Source of the DNA: Aquificaceae bacterium
GTDB lineage: Bacteria > Aquificota > Aquificia > Aquificales > Aquificaceae
Assembly: GCA_027014155.1 (NCBI GenBank)
Contig: JALWEG010000067.1
Span: forward strand, 31,950-67,839
Direction: 5' to 3'
DNA length: 35,890 nucleotides
Below, in pieces: positions 17,476 through 25,673 of this stretch (position 1 is the first letter of the stretch; each line of letters begins with the position of its first letter). The position numbers and the translations under genes were made by a program. The notes below the pieces were generated by a model, which saw nothing but the letters and a program-made list of their open reading frames with translations, did not search any database and had not been told where the DNA came from.

Positions 17476-18426
17476 ATGTTGAACGAGTTTATATACCCCA
17501 GCAAGGTCTATTGGGAAGAGAAAAGGGAAGATTACGGAAGATTCGTTGCCGAGCCTTTGGAAAGGGGATTCGGCACCACCTTCGGGAACTCCCTGAGAAG
17601 AACTCTTCTCTCCTCTATAGGCGGAACCGCCATGACGGCGGTCAAGATATACGGAGTTTACCACGAGTTCTCAAGCCTTGAGGGTGTAGTTGAGGACGTG
17701 GTAGAGATAATAGCCAACCTCAAGAAGGTGAACTTCAATCTGACCGACGGGGACGTGGAGGTTCTATACCTCAAGAAGAGGGGAGAGGGAGAGGTAAAGG
17801 CCGGCGATATAACCTTGCCCTCTAACGTGGAGATAAACAATCCCCAACAGCACATATGCACCATAAGCGACCCCGAGGTTGAGTTCAACGCAGAAATCAG
17901 GATAGAGAAGGGTAAAGGCTACGTGCTGGCGGAGGAGATGGAAACCATCGGAGAGACGGGCTGGATACTGGTGGATGCCGATTTCTCACCCGTTAAGCTG
18001 GCAACCTTCAGGGTTGAGCAAACGAGGGTGGGAGATAAGACGGACTACGAGAAGCTTATAGTGGAGCTTCACACCAACGGTATAAAGGGCCCCGAGGAGT
18101 GCGTGAAAGAGGCCATAGGGATACTCCAAAAGCATCTGTCCATACTGGAGAACATCTCTTCCGAGCTACCGGTCATAGAGGAGCCGGTGGTAGTTGACGA
18201 GCTTTCGGAAAAGCTCTCTTTGTCCATAGAAGAGCTGGACATATCTCAGAGGGCGCTTAACTCCCTAAAGAGAATAGGCATCACCACCATAGGTGAGCTG
18301 GTTCAGATGTCCGAGGAGGAGTTAAAGAGCACCAAAAACATAGGACGTAAGGCTCTTGCCGAGATAAAGGAGGCTCTCAAGAACTTGGGTATGTATCTCG
18401 GAATGGGAGTAGAAAACAAGGGGTGA
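17476..18426 (+). CDS. rpoA: RNA polymerase alpha subunit
   Basis: 316 aa. The N-terminal dimerisation domain contains FVAEPLERGFGTTFGNSLRRTLLSS and VVEDVVEIIANLKKV. A linker rich in acidic residues follows near 220-240. The C-terminal domain (about 245-308) has ELDISQRALNSLKRIGI, TIGELVQMSEEEL and NIGRKALAEIKEAL. The alpha-CTD contacts UP elements and activators. CGGAGG precedes the ATG. It lies between rpsD and rplQ as usual. Confidence 0.98.
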   Translation: MLNEFIYPSKVYWEEKREDYGRFVAEPLERGFGTTFGNSLRRTLLSSIGGTAMTAVKIYGVYHEFSSLEGVVEDVVEIIANLKKVNFNLTDGDVEVLYLKKRGEGEVKAGDITLPSNVEINNPQQHICTISDPEVEFNAEIRIEKGKGYVLAEEMETIGETGWILVDADFSPVKLATFRVEQTRVGDKTDYEKLIVELHTNGIKGPEECVKEAIGILQKHLSILENISSELPVIEEPVVVDELSEKLSLSIEELDISQRALNSLKRIGITTIGELVQMSEEELKSTKNIGRKALAEIKEALKNLGMYLGMGVENKG

Positions 18427-18432
18427 TGAGAG

Positions 18433-18789
18433 ATGAGACACAGGGTTAAGAAAAAAAAGTTTGATAGAACCAAAGAACAGAGGTTAGCTCTATACAGGAG
18501 CTTGGCGCGTTCTCTCATACTTGAGGAGAGGGTCAAGACGACCCTGCAAAGGGGAAAGGCGCTCAGGAGCTTTGCCGAAAAGCTCATAACTTTGGCAAAG
18601 CGTGGAGACCTCGCCTCAAGGAGGAGGGCGCTGGAGCTTCTACCGGATAAGGCCGCCGTCAGAAAGCTATTTGACGACCTCGCTCCCAGGTTTGAGGACA
18701 GAAACGGCGGCTACCTCAGGGTCCTCAAGCTCCACGACAGAAGAAAAGGGGACGGAGCCGAGCTTTGCATAGTGGAATGGGTTGAGTGA
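18433..18789 (+). CDS. rplQ: 50S ribosomal protein L17
   Basis: 118 aa. The start [20 protein letters not shown] and the middle [32 protein letters not shown] are diagnostic, as is the tail [26 protein letters not shown]. It is the last ribosomal gene of the operon. Its TGA overlaps the yggT ATG by one base, so yggT is probably on the same mRNA. Confidence 0.98.
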   Translation: MRHRVKKKKFDRTKEQRLALYRSLARSLILEERVKTTLQRGKALRSFAEKLITLAKRGDLASRRRALELLPDKAAVRKLFDDLAPRFEDRNGGYLRVLKLHDRRKGDGAELCIVEWVE

Positions 18790-19031
18790 TGCTTTTTAAA
18801 CTCTTACATCTGCTCATAGAGCTTTTGATTATACTCGTGTTCGTTCACGCCTTGGGTTCTTGGTTCCCCCAAATCAGGGAGAGCCGATTTTACTGGTATC
18901 TTGATAGATTGATAGAGCCGCTCCTTCGTCCCATAAGGCAGGTTCTACCCAACTTCGGAGGCATAGACATATCCCCCATGGTGCTTATCTTTATCCTTAT
19001 CCTAATAGATAGGCTCATCACGGGTAGGTAA
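18789..19031 (+). CDS. yggT: YggT family membrane protein
   Basis: An 80-aa protein with two hydrophobic helices (LLHLLIELLIILVFVHALGSW and the C-terminal MVLIFILILIDRLI). The family signature is present between them: LIEPLLRPIRQVLP then GGIDISPM. YggT-type proteins (CCB3 in plastids) are linked to osmotic stress, cell division or cytochrome assembly, without one settled role. ATG 18789 overlaps the rplQ stop (TGATG); a GTG at 18786 would add one residue. The next gene begins directly after its stop. Confidence 0.88.
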   Translation: MLFKLLHLLIELLIILVFVHALGSWFPQIRESRFYWYLDRLIEPLLRPIRQVLPNFGGIDISPMVLIFILILIDRLITGR

Positions 19032-19559
19032 ATGAAACGCCCCATAATGCTCATAGACCTGGACAGGTGTATAGGTTGCCTGTCCTGCGAAGTGGCCTGC
19101 GTTCAGGAAAAGGGTATAGAAAACCTCTTCATAAGACCAATGAAGGTGTTCCGCATTGAGGGCATCTCGGAAAAGCCGGACGGATTCTTCCTTCCTATGA
19201 ACTGCTTTCACTGCACACCAGCACCATGCGCGATGGCCTGTCCCACCTCCGCGATGAGGAAGAGGGAGGAAGACGGCATAGTCTTCGTAGAACATACCCT
19301 CTGCATAGGTTGTAAAGCCTGCATAATCGCCTGTCCTTACGGAGCTATTACCTTCAATCCGGCAACTCAAAAGGTAGAAAAGTGCGATTACTGCTACGAG
19401 AGGTTGGGTAAGGGTTTATTGCCCTCTTGCGTATCCAAGTGCATAACCAACTGTCTATACTTCGTTGAGATAGACGAGGTGCCCCGGCAGAGGCACAAGG
19501 TCAGGAGGATAGATTCGGAGCTTTACAGGGAACTCTTCGGAGAGGCTACGAGAGTTTAA
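19032..19559 (+). CDS. Four-cluster ferredoxin (HycB/CooF/DmsB-like electron transfer subunit)
   Basis: A 175-aa iron-sulfur protein with four cysteine groups: CIGCLSCEVAC near residue 13; CFHCTPAPCAMAC near 58; CIGCKACIIAC near 94; and CDYCYERLGKGLLPSCVSKC plus a further Cys near 118-140. This is the 4x[4Fe-4S] pattern of small electron-transfer subunits in molybdopterin oxidoreductases, formate-hydrogen lyase and CO dehydrogenase complexes. There is no signal peptide, so it is cytoplasmic. It follows yggT with no gap, but no catalytic partner gene is adjacent. It converges with ridA and overlaps its end by 14 bases. The partner enzyme cannot be told from the sequence. Confidence 0.88.
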   Translation: MKRPIMLIDLDRCIGCLSCEVACVQEKGIENLFIRPMKVFRIEGISEKPDGFFLPMNCFHCTPAPCAMACPTSAMRKREEDGIVFVEHTLCIGCKACIIACPYGAITFNPATQKVEKCDYCYERLGKGLLPSCVSKCITNCLYFVEIDEVPRQRHKVRRIDSELYRELFGEATRV

Positions 19560-19932
19560 CCGCCACCACCTCAAGCTCTACTAAGGCTCCTAAGGGCAAG
19601 GACTTCACCCCCACGGCAACCCTTGCAGGTTTTATACCGACGTCTTTGAAGAACTCCTCGTATACGGCGTTAAGCTCGCCGAACCTGTCCATATCGGTGA
19701 TATACACAACCACCTTTACCACATTATCTCTATCAAAGCCTGCGGCTCTCAAAACGGCATCTACGTTGTGTAAACACTGAGATACCTGCCCCTTGAACCC
19801 CTCCACCAGCTTGCCCGTGCTCGGGTCTATGCCTATCTGTCCGGACAGGTATAGGGTGTTCCCTACCTGAACCGCCTGAGAGTAGGGACCTACCGGCTTT
19901 GGAGCCTCAGAGGATTCTACCTTTATCTTCAT
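19546..19932 (-). CDS. ridA: RidA (YjgF/YER057c/UK114) reactive-intermediate deaminase
   Basis: 128 aa, standard size. It hydrolyses reactive enamine/imine intermediates, such as those from threonine or serine dehydratase, protecting branched-chain and PLP enzymes. Motifs are KPVGPYSQAVQVGNTLYLSGQIGIDPSTG, the catalytic-site Arg in GIKPARVAVGV and LPLGALVELEVVAV. It starts 10 bases after purM on the same strand and is probably cotranscribed. The start codon lacks a strong Shine-Dalgarno. Confidence 0.95.
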   Translation of the reverse strand: MKIKVESSEAPKPVGPYSQAVQVGNTLYLSGQIGIDPSTGKLVEGFKGQVSQCLHNVDAVLRAAGFDRDNVVKVVVYITDMDRFGELNAVYEEFFKDVGIKPARVAVGVKSLPLGALVELEVVAVKLS

Positions 19933-19942
19933 AGCATCTATT

Positions 19943-20920
19943 TTAGATTATCTCAACCCCTTTGTTGCCCTTCTCCACGTAGCCCAGTCTGAAAGCCCCT
20001 TCGGGGGTCTCGTTTCCTTCAGTTATGAGAATCATTCCTACACCCATGTTGAAGGTTCTGAACATCTCCTCTTCCGGAACATTTCCCAACTCCCGTATCC
20101 AATCAAAAACGGGGTTTGGGGGCAGTTGGGACTTCTCCACCACGGCTTTTAAGCCCTCCGGTAGAACCCTTACGAGATTTCCGGGTATGCCTCCCCCGGT
20201 TATATGGGCTATGGCCTTAACCTTTACCCGGCTCTTCAAACGCTCAAGCTCCTTAACGTATATCCTGGTAGGGACGAGGAGCAGCTCCGCCACGGTGGTC
20301 TTGAACTCTTCCAGATAGTCCGTAAACTTAAGTCCTCTATCCTTAAGAACCTTCCTTATGAGCGAAAACCCGTTGCTGTGGAATCCGGAAGAGGGTAAAC
20401 CCAATAGGGTATCTCCTTCCTTTATGCTCTCTCCCGTGATAACCTCCTCTCGCTCGCACACACCCACGCAGAAACCCGCAAGGTCGTAAACCCCCTCCGG
20501 GTAAAAGTCCGGCATCTCCGCCGTCTCGCCACCCAAGAGAATCAGGCCCGCCTCCTCACAGCCCTTTACCACTCCGTCTATGACCCGCTGCAGGACCCCA
20601 AGCTCAAGTCTGCCGGTGGCTATGTAGTCAAGGAAGAACCAGGGCCTTGCCCCCGTGGTTATGAGGTCGTTGACATTCATGGCAACGAGGTCTATGCCCA
20701 CCCCCTCGTGCTTGCCTACCGCCTGAGCCACCATCAGCTTGGTGCCCACCCCGTCGGCTGAGGAAAAGACGACGGGATTTTTAAAGCCCTCAAGGGCAAG
20801 TCCTCCAGCAAAACCCCCGAAGGGGGTTATGGTACCTTTACTCTTAAGCTTACCCTTTATATACTCTACAAACCTCTCCGCCTTGTCTATGTCTACACCC
20901 GAATCCCTGTAAGTGGTCAT
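19943..20920 (-). CDS. purM: Phosphoribosylformylglycinamidine cyclo-ligase (AIR synthase)
   Basis: 325 aa. It performs the ATP-dependent ring closure of FGAM to aminoimidazole ribotide in purine synthesis. Diagnostic: YRDSGVDIDKAERFV at the start, SADGVGTKLMVAQ, the GGETAEMPDFYPEGVYDLAGF segment and HITGGGIPGNLVRVLP. It starts at ATG 20920 after GAGGGTG. No other pur genes are in the window. It heads a two-gene unit with ridA. The 64-base gap upstream holds an imperfect GC hairpin but no clear promoter. Confidence 0.96.
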   Translation of the reverse strand: MTTYRDSGVDIDKAERFVEYIKGKLKSKGTITPFGGFAGGLALEGFKNPVVFSSADGVGTKLMVAQAVGKHEGVGIDLVAMNVNDLITTGARPWFFLDYIATGRLELGVLQRVIDGVVKGCEEAGLILLGGETAEMPDFYPEGVYDLAGFCVGVCEREEVITGESIKEGDTLLGLPSSGFHSNGFSLIRKVLKDRGLKFTDYLEEFKTTVAELLLVPTRIYVKELERLKSRVKVKAIAHITGGGIPGNLVRVLPEGLKAVVEKSQLPPNPVFDWIRELGNVPEEEMFRTFNMGVGMILITEGNETPEGAFRLGYVEKGNKGVEII

Positions 20921-20984
20921 AGCACCCTCAAACCTAAGCCGGACAGACGGGAAAAGCGGGAAAAAATCCCTGCCAGATTACCTT

Positions 20985-21413
20985 CTATCCTACCACAAGA
21001 AGCTTCCTCAGCTCTGCAGGAGTGATTATCTTTATGCCTTCAATCTCTCCGACACAAATTAGGTCTTCATCTCCACTGATTATGTAATCCGCTCTGCCCG
21101 ATACCGCACATTCCAGAAACTTAACGTCGTCCTCGTCTATGCATATTTCCTTATCCACTTTTACAGTTTCCTTCACTAATTTCGTGTAAGGCACAACCTC
21201 AGAGTAAATTAGAAAGTCTATCTCTTCATCTTCAAGACCGAACTTTGGATAGTGTAGGACTTTAACAAGCTCCTTAAGTGTATCTTCTGAAAAGAGCAAA
21301 ATTATACTTCTCTCCTTCCATGCCTCGTGAATGAATGCGAGTCTGCCCCCAAAAAGGAGAGAAGACAGTATCACATTGGTGTCCAGAACTACTTTGAGCT
21401 TTTTCTTGCCCAC
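20985..21413 (-). CDS. PIN-domain toxin (VapC-like ribonuclease)
   Basis: 142 aa of the 'putative toxin component, PIN family' group. Acidic active-site residues are visible: Asp in VVLDTNVILSSLL near residue 11, and the pair in EDDVKFLECAVSGRADYIISGDEDLI. Such toxins are Mg-dependent RNases that usually cut tRNA or rRNA. It overlaps the upstream antitoxin gene by 25 bases, so the two are translationally coupled. The initiator could be ATG 21413, inside the antitoxin end. Confidence 0.9.
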   Translation of the reverse strand: MGKKKLKVVLDTNVILSSLLFGGRLAFIHEAWKERSIILLFSEDTLKELVKVLHYPKFGLEDEEIDFLIYSEVVPYTKLVKETVKVDKEICIDEDDVKFLECAVSGRADYIISGDEDLICVGEIEGIKIITPAELRKLLVVG

Positions 21414-21628
21414 CTTATAGCCTCTTTAATGTCCTCTTCTTTTAATCTCGCTTCTTTTATCTTATTTCTGATTTTCTCAATGGTTAGGCTTGAAGGAACT
21501 ACCTTAACAGGTATAAGCACTATTCTGTCCCCTTCCGTCTTCACCTCAAAATACTCCGCTGAAGGGAAGCTTTTGAGAATCTCCTTTGGAAGCGTAATTT
21601 GATTTTTAGACGTTTTCTTCACCAACAT
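21389..21628 (-). CDS. AbrB/SpoVT-type antitoxin
   Basis: 79 aa. The N-terminal swapped-hairpin DNA-binding pattern is clear: KKTSKNQITLPKEILKSF followed by YFEVKTEGDRIVLIPVK. A charged helical tail (IRNKIKEARLKEEDIKEAIRWARKS) likely wraps the PIN toxin. Shine-Dalgarno GGAGG stands before the ATG on the minus strand. A perfect palindrome directly upstream overlaps the predicted -10 box, a typical autoregulatory site. Confidence 0.9.
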   Translation of the reverse strand: MLVKKTSKNQITLPKEILKSFPSAEYFEVKTEGDRIVLIPVKVVPSSLTIEKIRNKIKEARLKEEDIKEAIRWARKSSK

Positions 21629-21640
21629 ATACCTTACCTC

Positions 21641-21659
21641 CTTACTTTTAGAAAGTAAG
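21641..21659. promoter_or_regulatory. Palindromic operator of the toxin-antitoxin operon
   Basis: CTTACTTT (21641-21648) and AAAGTAAG (21652-21659) are perfect inverted 8-mers with a 3-base centre. The site covers the predicted -10 of the antitoxin promoter and ends just before its Shine-Dalgarno. It is a good candidate for binding by the AbrB-type antitoxin or its complex. In RNA the same repeat would form a hairpin before the GGAGG. Confidence 0.6.
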
Positions 21660-21679
21660 GGAAGATTACTTTATGTCAA
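21652..21679 (-). promoter_or_regulatory. Promoter for the toxin-antitoxin operon
   Basis: On the minus strand TTGACA (21679-21674) is a consensus -35, followed by 16 bases and TACTTT (21657-21652) as a weak -10. The -10 lies inside the palindromic operator, so repressor binding would block polymerase. Confidence 0.5.
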
Positions 21680-21703
21680 GGCTGCATCGGACGGGGATAG
21701 TCT

Positions 21704-21731
21704 TTGTCAGGTATACCACAACGCGTTTAAT
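21704..21731 (+). promoter_or_regulatory. Promoter for hypF
   Basis: TTGTCA (21704-21709), 16 bases, TTTAAT (21726-21731): each box matches the sigma70 consensus at 5 of 6. Initiation would fall near 21738, about 29 bases before the chosen hypF start. It is divergent from the toxin-antitoxin promoter. Confidence 0.5.
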
Positions 21732-21766
21732 AGCTGATAATGTATTATCCATACTTAAGGCCAACC

Positions 21767-24007
21767 ATGGAAAGGTTGAGGGTTAGACTCAAAGGTGCGG
21801 TTCAAGGCGTAGGCTTCAGACCCTTCGTTTACAGGGTGGCAAGAGAGCTGGGATTGAAGGGCTTTGTACTAAATGACTCCGGAGGAGTGGAGATAGAGGT
21901 GGAGGGTGAGAGAAGTAAGCTTGAGGAGTTTCTCGTAAGGCTGAATAGAGATAAACCTCCTTTGGCACACATATACTCCCAGGACTTGGAGTTTCTGCCG
22001 TCCGTTGGGTATGAGGACTTTGAGATAAAGGAGAGCCGAGGGGAAGGAGAAAGGGAGGTCTCCGTCCTTCCCGATATAGCCACCTGCGACAAGTGCCTTA
22101 AAGAACTCTTTGAGCCTAACGATAGACGGTACATGTATCCCTTTATAAACTGCACCAATTGCGGGCCCAGATTCACCATCGTAGAAGCGTTGCCCTACGA
22201 TAGACCCAACACTTCCATGAAGAAGTTTTCCATGTGCAAAGAATGTCTGCGGGAGTATAGAGACCCTATGGATAGAAGGTTCCACGCCCAGCCCAACGCG
22301 TGTCCCGTCTGCGGACCCCAGGTCAGGCTTTTATCCTCTAAGGGCAAGGAGATAGCCCGAGGGAGAGAGGCGCTAAAGGCTCTTGTAGAGAAGCTCGCGA
22401 AGGGGCGTATATGCGCCGTTAAGGGCATAGGTGGCTTTCATCTTATGTGCAACGCTACCGATGAGGAAGCTGTAAGGGAACTGAGGGAGAGAAAGAGGAG
22501 GCAGGAAAAGCCTTTTGCCGTGATGTTTAAAGACTTGGGACAGATGAAAGAGTTCGCTCTGCCCACGAAGCTTGAAGAGGCACTTCTTCTCTCTCCCGAA
22601 AGGCCGATAGTCCTAATAGACAAGAAGAAGGAGCTTGCGCCCTCCGTTGCACCCGGTTTGAAAAAGGTAGGCGCCTTTCTACCGTACTCCCCCCTGCACC
22701 ACATAATTTTGCGAGAGTTGAGCTTCCCACTGGTAGCCACATCCGGCAATCTCTCCAATGAACCCATAGTTAAAGACAACGACGAAGCTCTGGAAAAGCT
22801 TTCTCCGTTCTGCGATTACCTGCTGGTGCATAACAGGGACATAGTTAGAAGGTGCGACGACTCGGTGGTAAAGGTGATAGCCAAAATCCCCACACCTATA
22901 AGGCGCTCAAGGGGATACGCCCCCCTGCCCATAAAGCTCGGCTTTCCTTTAGAAAAGAGAATCCTTGCGGTCGGAGGAATGTTGAAAAACACCTTCGCCA
23001 TAGGTTCCCAAGAGCGGGTAATACTCAGCCAACACGTGGGCGATATAAACAACCTCAGCAACCTTGAGGCCTTTGAGGAGGCCGTTCACGACTTGCTAAA
23101 ACTTTATCAATTTGAGCCACAGCTTGTAGTCTGCGATATGCACCCCAGATACGAGACCTCCCGCTGGGCACAGGATTTCTCAAGGCAGAGGGGAATTCCC
23201 TTAATCAAGGTGCAACATCACTATGCCCACGTGCTCTCTTGCATGGCGGAGAACGGCATAAAGGAAAAGGTTTTAGGAATCGCGTGGGACGGAACCGGAT
23301 ACGGAGAGGACGGAACCCTGTGGGGAGGAGAGTTCCTCATAGCCGATTACCAAAGCTATATCCGCGCTTACCACATCAAGCCATTCAAACTGATAGGTGG
23401 AGAGAGAGCGGTTAAGGAACCCAAACGGGTGGCCATCTCTATTCTTTTCCATATTTATGGGAAGGACGCCTTCGGCGTGGTTGAGGAAAGAATTAAAGGG
23501 CTATCCGAGAAGGAGGTAGAACTCCTTTACAAAGCCTGGAGTGGGAACGTGAACTCTCCGCTGTCCTCCTCCGTAGGCAGGCTCTTTGATGCCGTAGCTT
23601 CTCTCTTGGGACTTAAGCAGGTGTTGTCCTACGAAGGCCAAGCCGCCATAATGTTGGAAGATAGGTTTGACGGCTCCGTAAACGAGGCCTACCCCTTTGA
23701 GATAGAGGGCAGGCAGATAAACTGGGTGCCTACCTTTTTGGCACTGCTTTCCGACAAAGAGGTGGAGAAGATTCCTTCAAGGTTTATAAACACCCTCGCC
23801 CGTATAAGCTTAAGTGTAGCACGAGAGGTGGGCATTCAGAAGGTATGCCTGTCGGGAGGCGTTATGCAAAACGCACCTCTGGTGGAGAAAATTAAGGAGC
23901 GGCTACAGGCGGAAGGGTTTGAGGTGTATACTCACAGAAGCGTCCCACCCAACGACGGGGGCATAAGTTTGGGTCAAGCGGTATATAGAAATGTGCAGAG
24001 TCTCTAA
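21767..24007 (+). CDS. hypF: Carbamoyltransferase HypF ([NiFe]-hydrogenase maturation)
   Basis: 746 aa from ATG 21767. HypF makes the carbamoyl group from carbamoyl phosphate and ATP and passes it to HypE for the cyanide ligands of [NiFe]-hydrogenase. Domains in order: acylphosphatase (LKGAVQGVGFRPFVYRVA), two zinc-finger pairs (CDKCLKELF, CTNCGPRF; CKECLREY, CPVCGPQ), the YrdC-like domain (GRICAVKGIGGFHLMCNA) and the Kae1-like domain with HHYAHVLSCMAENG and LSGGVMQNAPL. The ATG at 21740 would add nine residues of no family match and is too near the predicted transcription start. No other hyp or hydrogenase genes are here. Its stop overlaps the convergent gene's stop. Confidence 0.96.
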   Translation: MERLRVRLKGAVQGVGFRPFVYRVARELGLKGFVLNDSGGVEIEVEGERSKLEEFLVRLNRDKPPLAHIYSQDLEFLPSVGYEDFEIKESRGEGEREVSVLPDIATCDKCLKELFEPNDRRYMYPFINCTNCGPRFTIVEALPYDRPNTSMKKFSMCKECLREYRDPMDRRFHAQPNACPVCGPQVRLLSSKGKEIARGREALKALVEKLAKGRICAVKGIGGFHLMCNATDEEAVRELRERKRRQEKPFAVMFKDLGQMKEFALPTKLEEALLLSPERPIVLIDKKKELAPSVAPGLKKVGAFLPYSPLHHIILRELSFPLVATSGNLSNEPIVKDNDEALEKLSPFCDYLLVHNRDIVRRCDDSVVKVIAKIPTPIRRSRGYAPLPIKLGFPLEKRILAVGGMLKNTFAIGSQERVILSQHVGDINNLSNLEAFEEAVHDLLKLYQFEPQLVVCDMHPRYETSRWAQDFSRQRGIPLIKVQHHYAHVLSCMAENGIKEKVLGIAWDGTGYGEDGTLWGGEFLIADYQSYIRAYHIKPFKLIGGERAVKEPKRVAISILFHIYGKDAFGVVEERIKGLSEKEVELLYKAWSGNVNSPLSSSVGRLFDAVASLLGLKQVLSYEGQAAIMLEDRFDGSVNEAYPFEIEGRQINWVPTFLALLSDKEVEKIPSRFINTLARISLSVAREVGIQKVCLSGGVMQNAPLVEKIKERLQAEGFEVYTHRSVPPNDGGISLGQAVYRNVQSL

Positions 24008-24606
24008 TCTCCCCAATACCTCTGTTCCTTCCAGGGGTCTCCCAACATGTGGTAGCCCCTTTCTTCCCAGTATCCCGCCTTATCCGATTCCCTGAGCTCT
24101 ATACCCCAAACGTACTTGGCACTCTTCCACGCATAGAGCTGGGGAACCACGAGCCTCAGGGGATAGCCGTGCTCCTTGGGAAGGACCTCGCCGAACATCT
24201 TGTAGGCTAATAGGGAGTCCTCTTTGGCAAAAAACTCCAAAGGCATATTGGTGGTGTATCCCTCAAGGCAGTAAACGAAGACGAACTTGGCCTTCCGTGT
24301 GGGTTTAACCAGCTCCAGTATCTCCCGCGTGGGCACACCCTCCCACTCTATCTCCTTAACGCTCCACCTCGTTACGCAGTGAAAGTCGGCAACCAACCGT
24401 GCGGAAGGTAGTTCAAGAAGCTCTCGGTACTTTAATTTCAGAGGGTTCTCTACCTCGCCCCACACCTTGAACCTGTATCTATCCATGTCCCAGTCCGGGA
24501 GTCTGTCCACGATGTCGTAAATGAGGGGATACTGAATCCAGTGCTGACCTGGGGGAAGTCTATCCCTTTCCTCCTTTTTTACCGTATCGCTTAGTATCTT
24601 CTTCAT
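24004..24606 (-). CDS. Sulfite oxidase-like molybdopterin oxidoreductase (MsrP/YuiH family, short form)
   Basis: A 200-aa single-domain Mo-cofactor enzyme. The Mo-coordinating cysteine is in LVADFHCVTRWSV (about residue 80), preceded by the usual YRELLELPS segment. GVPTREILELV, the TNMPLEF segment and the C-terminal HGYPLRLVVPQLYAWKSAKYVWGIEL are also diagnostic. Unlike MsrP it has no Tat signal, so it is probably cytoplasmic. It lacks the C-terminal dimer domain of full sulfite oxidases. The ATG at 24606 overlaps the peptidase stop in an ATGA. No haem partner (MsrQ) is adjacent. Substrate unknown. Confidence 0.87.
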   Translation of the reverse strand: MKKILSDTVKKEERDRLPPGQHWIQYPLIYDIVDRLPDWDMDRYRFKVWGEVENPLKLKYRELLELPSARLVADFHCVTRWSVKEIEWEGVPTREILELVKPTRKAKFVFVYCLEGYTTNMPLEFFAKEDSLLAYKMFGEVLPKEHGYPLRLVVPQLYAWKSAKYVWGIELRESDKAGYWEERGYHMLGDPWKEQRYWGD

Positions 24607-25673
24607 AAAGAATGAATCTTTGCAAACTCGTAGAGGGTGTCTCTGAAGTTCGTCAGGTCTGATACGGGTATGGCCTCCCGCTCGGTATGGCTGTCTCTTA
24701 AACTTCCGAAGCCGAACACCAAACACTCCAGTCCCGCCCTGTGGAAGTTGGCGGCGTCCGTCCACGAGGGCATAGTGTAAAGCTCCGGAGATTTGCCCAT
24801 AACGTTCCTGTATGCACCCTTAAACCTCTCAAGTATGGCTCCGCACCTAAAATCTATGAATTCCTCGTAATCCTCGCACCTGTAGGTCAGTTTACAACCT
24901 TGGGCTTCCTTCAATACCTCCTTAATTTTTGTCTCTACGTCTTTAAACCTTTCCCCCCTGAAGAGCTTAACCTCCAGCAGAGCACGGGCGAGCTTGGGAG
25001 TGGCGTAGTATCTCCAGCCACCCTTGAGCATCAGCAGGTTAACCTCACGCTCCAAAGCTCTCTCCAGTTTATCTACCAAACGGAAGAGAAGCTTTATAGG
25101 ATTTAGTACTCCCTCAAACTCCGAGGCGTGAAAGGAAGGACACCGAGCCTCAAGGCTAAACTCTAAGGTTCCCATCTGGGATACGCCCAACTTGCCGTAA
25201 GTAGGCTCAAGCACTAAAACGCTCTTTATTCCCTTGAGGTGCGGGATAAGCCTTTCAGAACCCAAGGCGGAGTTGCTTTCTTCATCTACCACGAAGGCCA
25301 TAGAGAGGGGAAAAGCTCTGTCCGGAAGGCGGCGCCTAAACTTTCTGAGCGCACCCAGCAAAGCCGCCACACCCCCCTTAACATCGCTGGCACCCCTGCC
25401 GCATATCTTTCCGTTCCTTTCTTTGGGCCTTGTAGCTTCCGCACCCATATCTATGGGTGGGACCGTATCAACGTGAACCGAAACGAGGGTCTCAGAACTT
25501 AAGCTTAGTATGTTCCACCTGTCCCTCTCAACTGGTAGAACTTCAAAGTCTATACCCTCTTCCTTTAAAAAGGAAGCTACGTACTCAAGAACTCCCTTCT
25601 CTTTTCCGGAGTAGCTGGGTATGGATATGAGCTTTTTGAGAATCTCTTCAGTGCTGGTGTCCGCCAGCTCCAT
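24603..25673 (-). CDS. M20 family zinc peptidase / deacylase
   Basis: 356 aa, with the M20 (ArgE/DapE/LysK-like) pattern: HVDTVPP (first metal His), CGRGASDVKGGVAALLGAL (bridging Asp), VDEESNSALGSE (catalytic and ligand Glu), a dimerisation domain and FGFGSLRDSHTEREAI (last His). These enzymes hydrolyse N-acyl or peptide bonds in amino-acid pathways. It could be a LysK/ArgE-type deacetylase or a dipeptidase; the sequence alone does not decide. ATG 25673 lies inside the slyD end (26-base overlap) and the following gene is coupled by ATGA. Confidence 0.88.
   Translation of the reverse strand: MELADTSTEEILKKLISIPSYSGKEKGVLEYVASFLKEEGIDFEVLPVERDRWNILSLSSETLVSVHVDTVPPIDMGAEATRPKERNGKICGRGASDVKGGVAALLGALRKFRRRLPDRAFPLSMAFVVDEESNSALGSERLIPHLKGIKSVLVLEPTYGKLGVSQMGTLEFSLEARCPSFHASEFEGVLNPIKLLFRLVDKLERALEREVNLLMLKGGWRYYATPKLARALLEVKLFRGERFKDVETKIKEVLKEAQGCKLTYRCEDYEEFIDFRCGAILERFKGAYRNVMGKSPELYTMPSWTDAANFHRAGLECLVFGFGSLRDSHTEREAIPVSDLTNFRDTLYEFAKIHSL

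Noticed and set aside
20950-20975. Possible terminator: imperfect inverted repeat GCGGGA/TCCCTGC around an A-run
   Set aside because: The stem is short with a bulge, and no U-tract follows on the strand where a terminator would be needed.
21740-21766. Upstream hypF start ATG 21740
   Set aside because: The nine extra residues do not match HypF N-termini and the codon falls about 2 bases after the predicted transcription start.
24607-24765. N-terminal extension of the Mo-oxidoreductase
   Set aside because: The extension is antiframe of the peptidase C-terminus; the ATGA overlap at 24603-24606 is the natural start.
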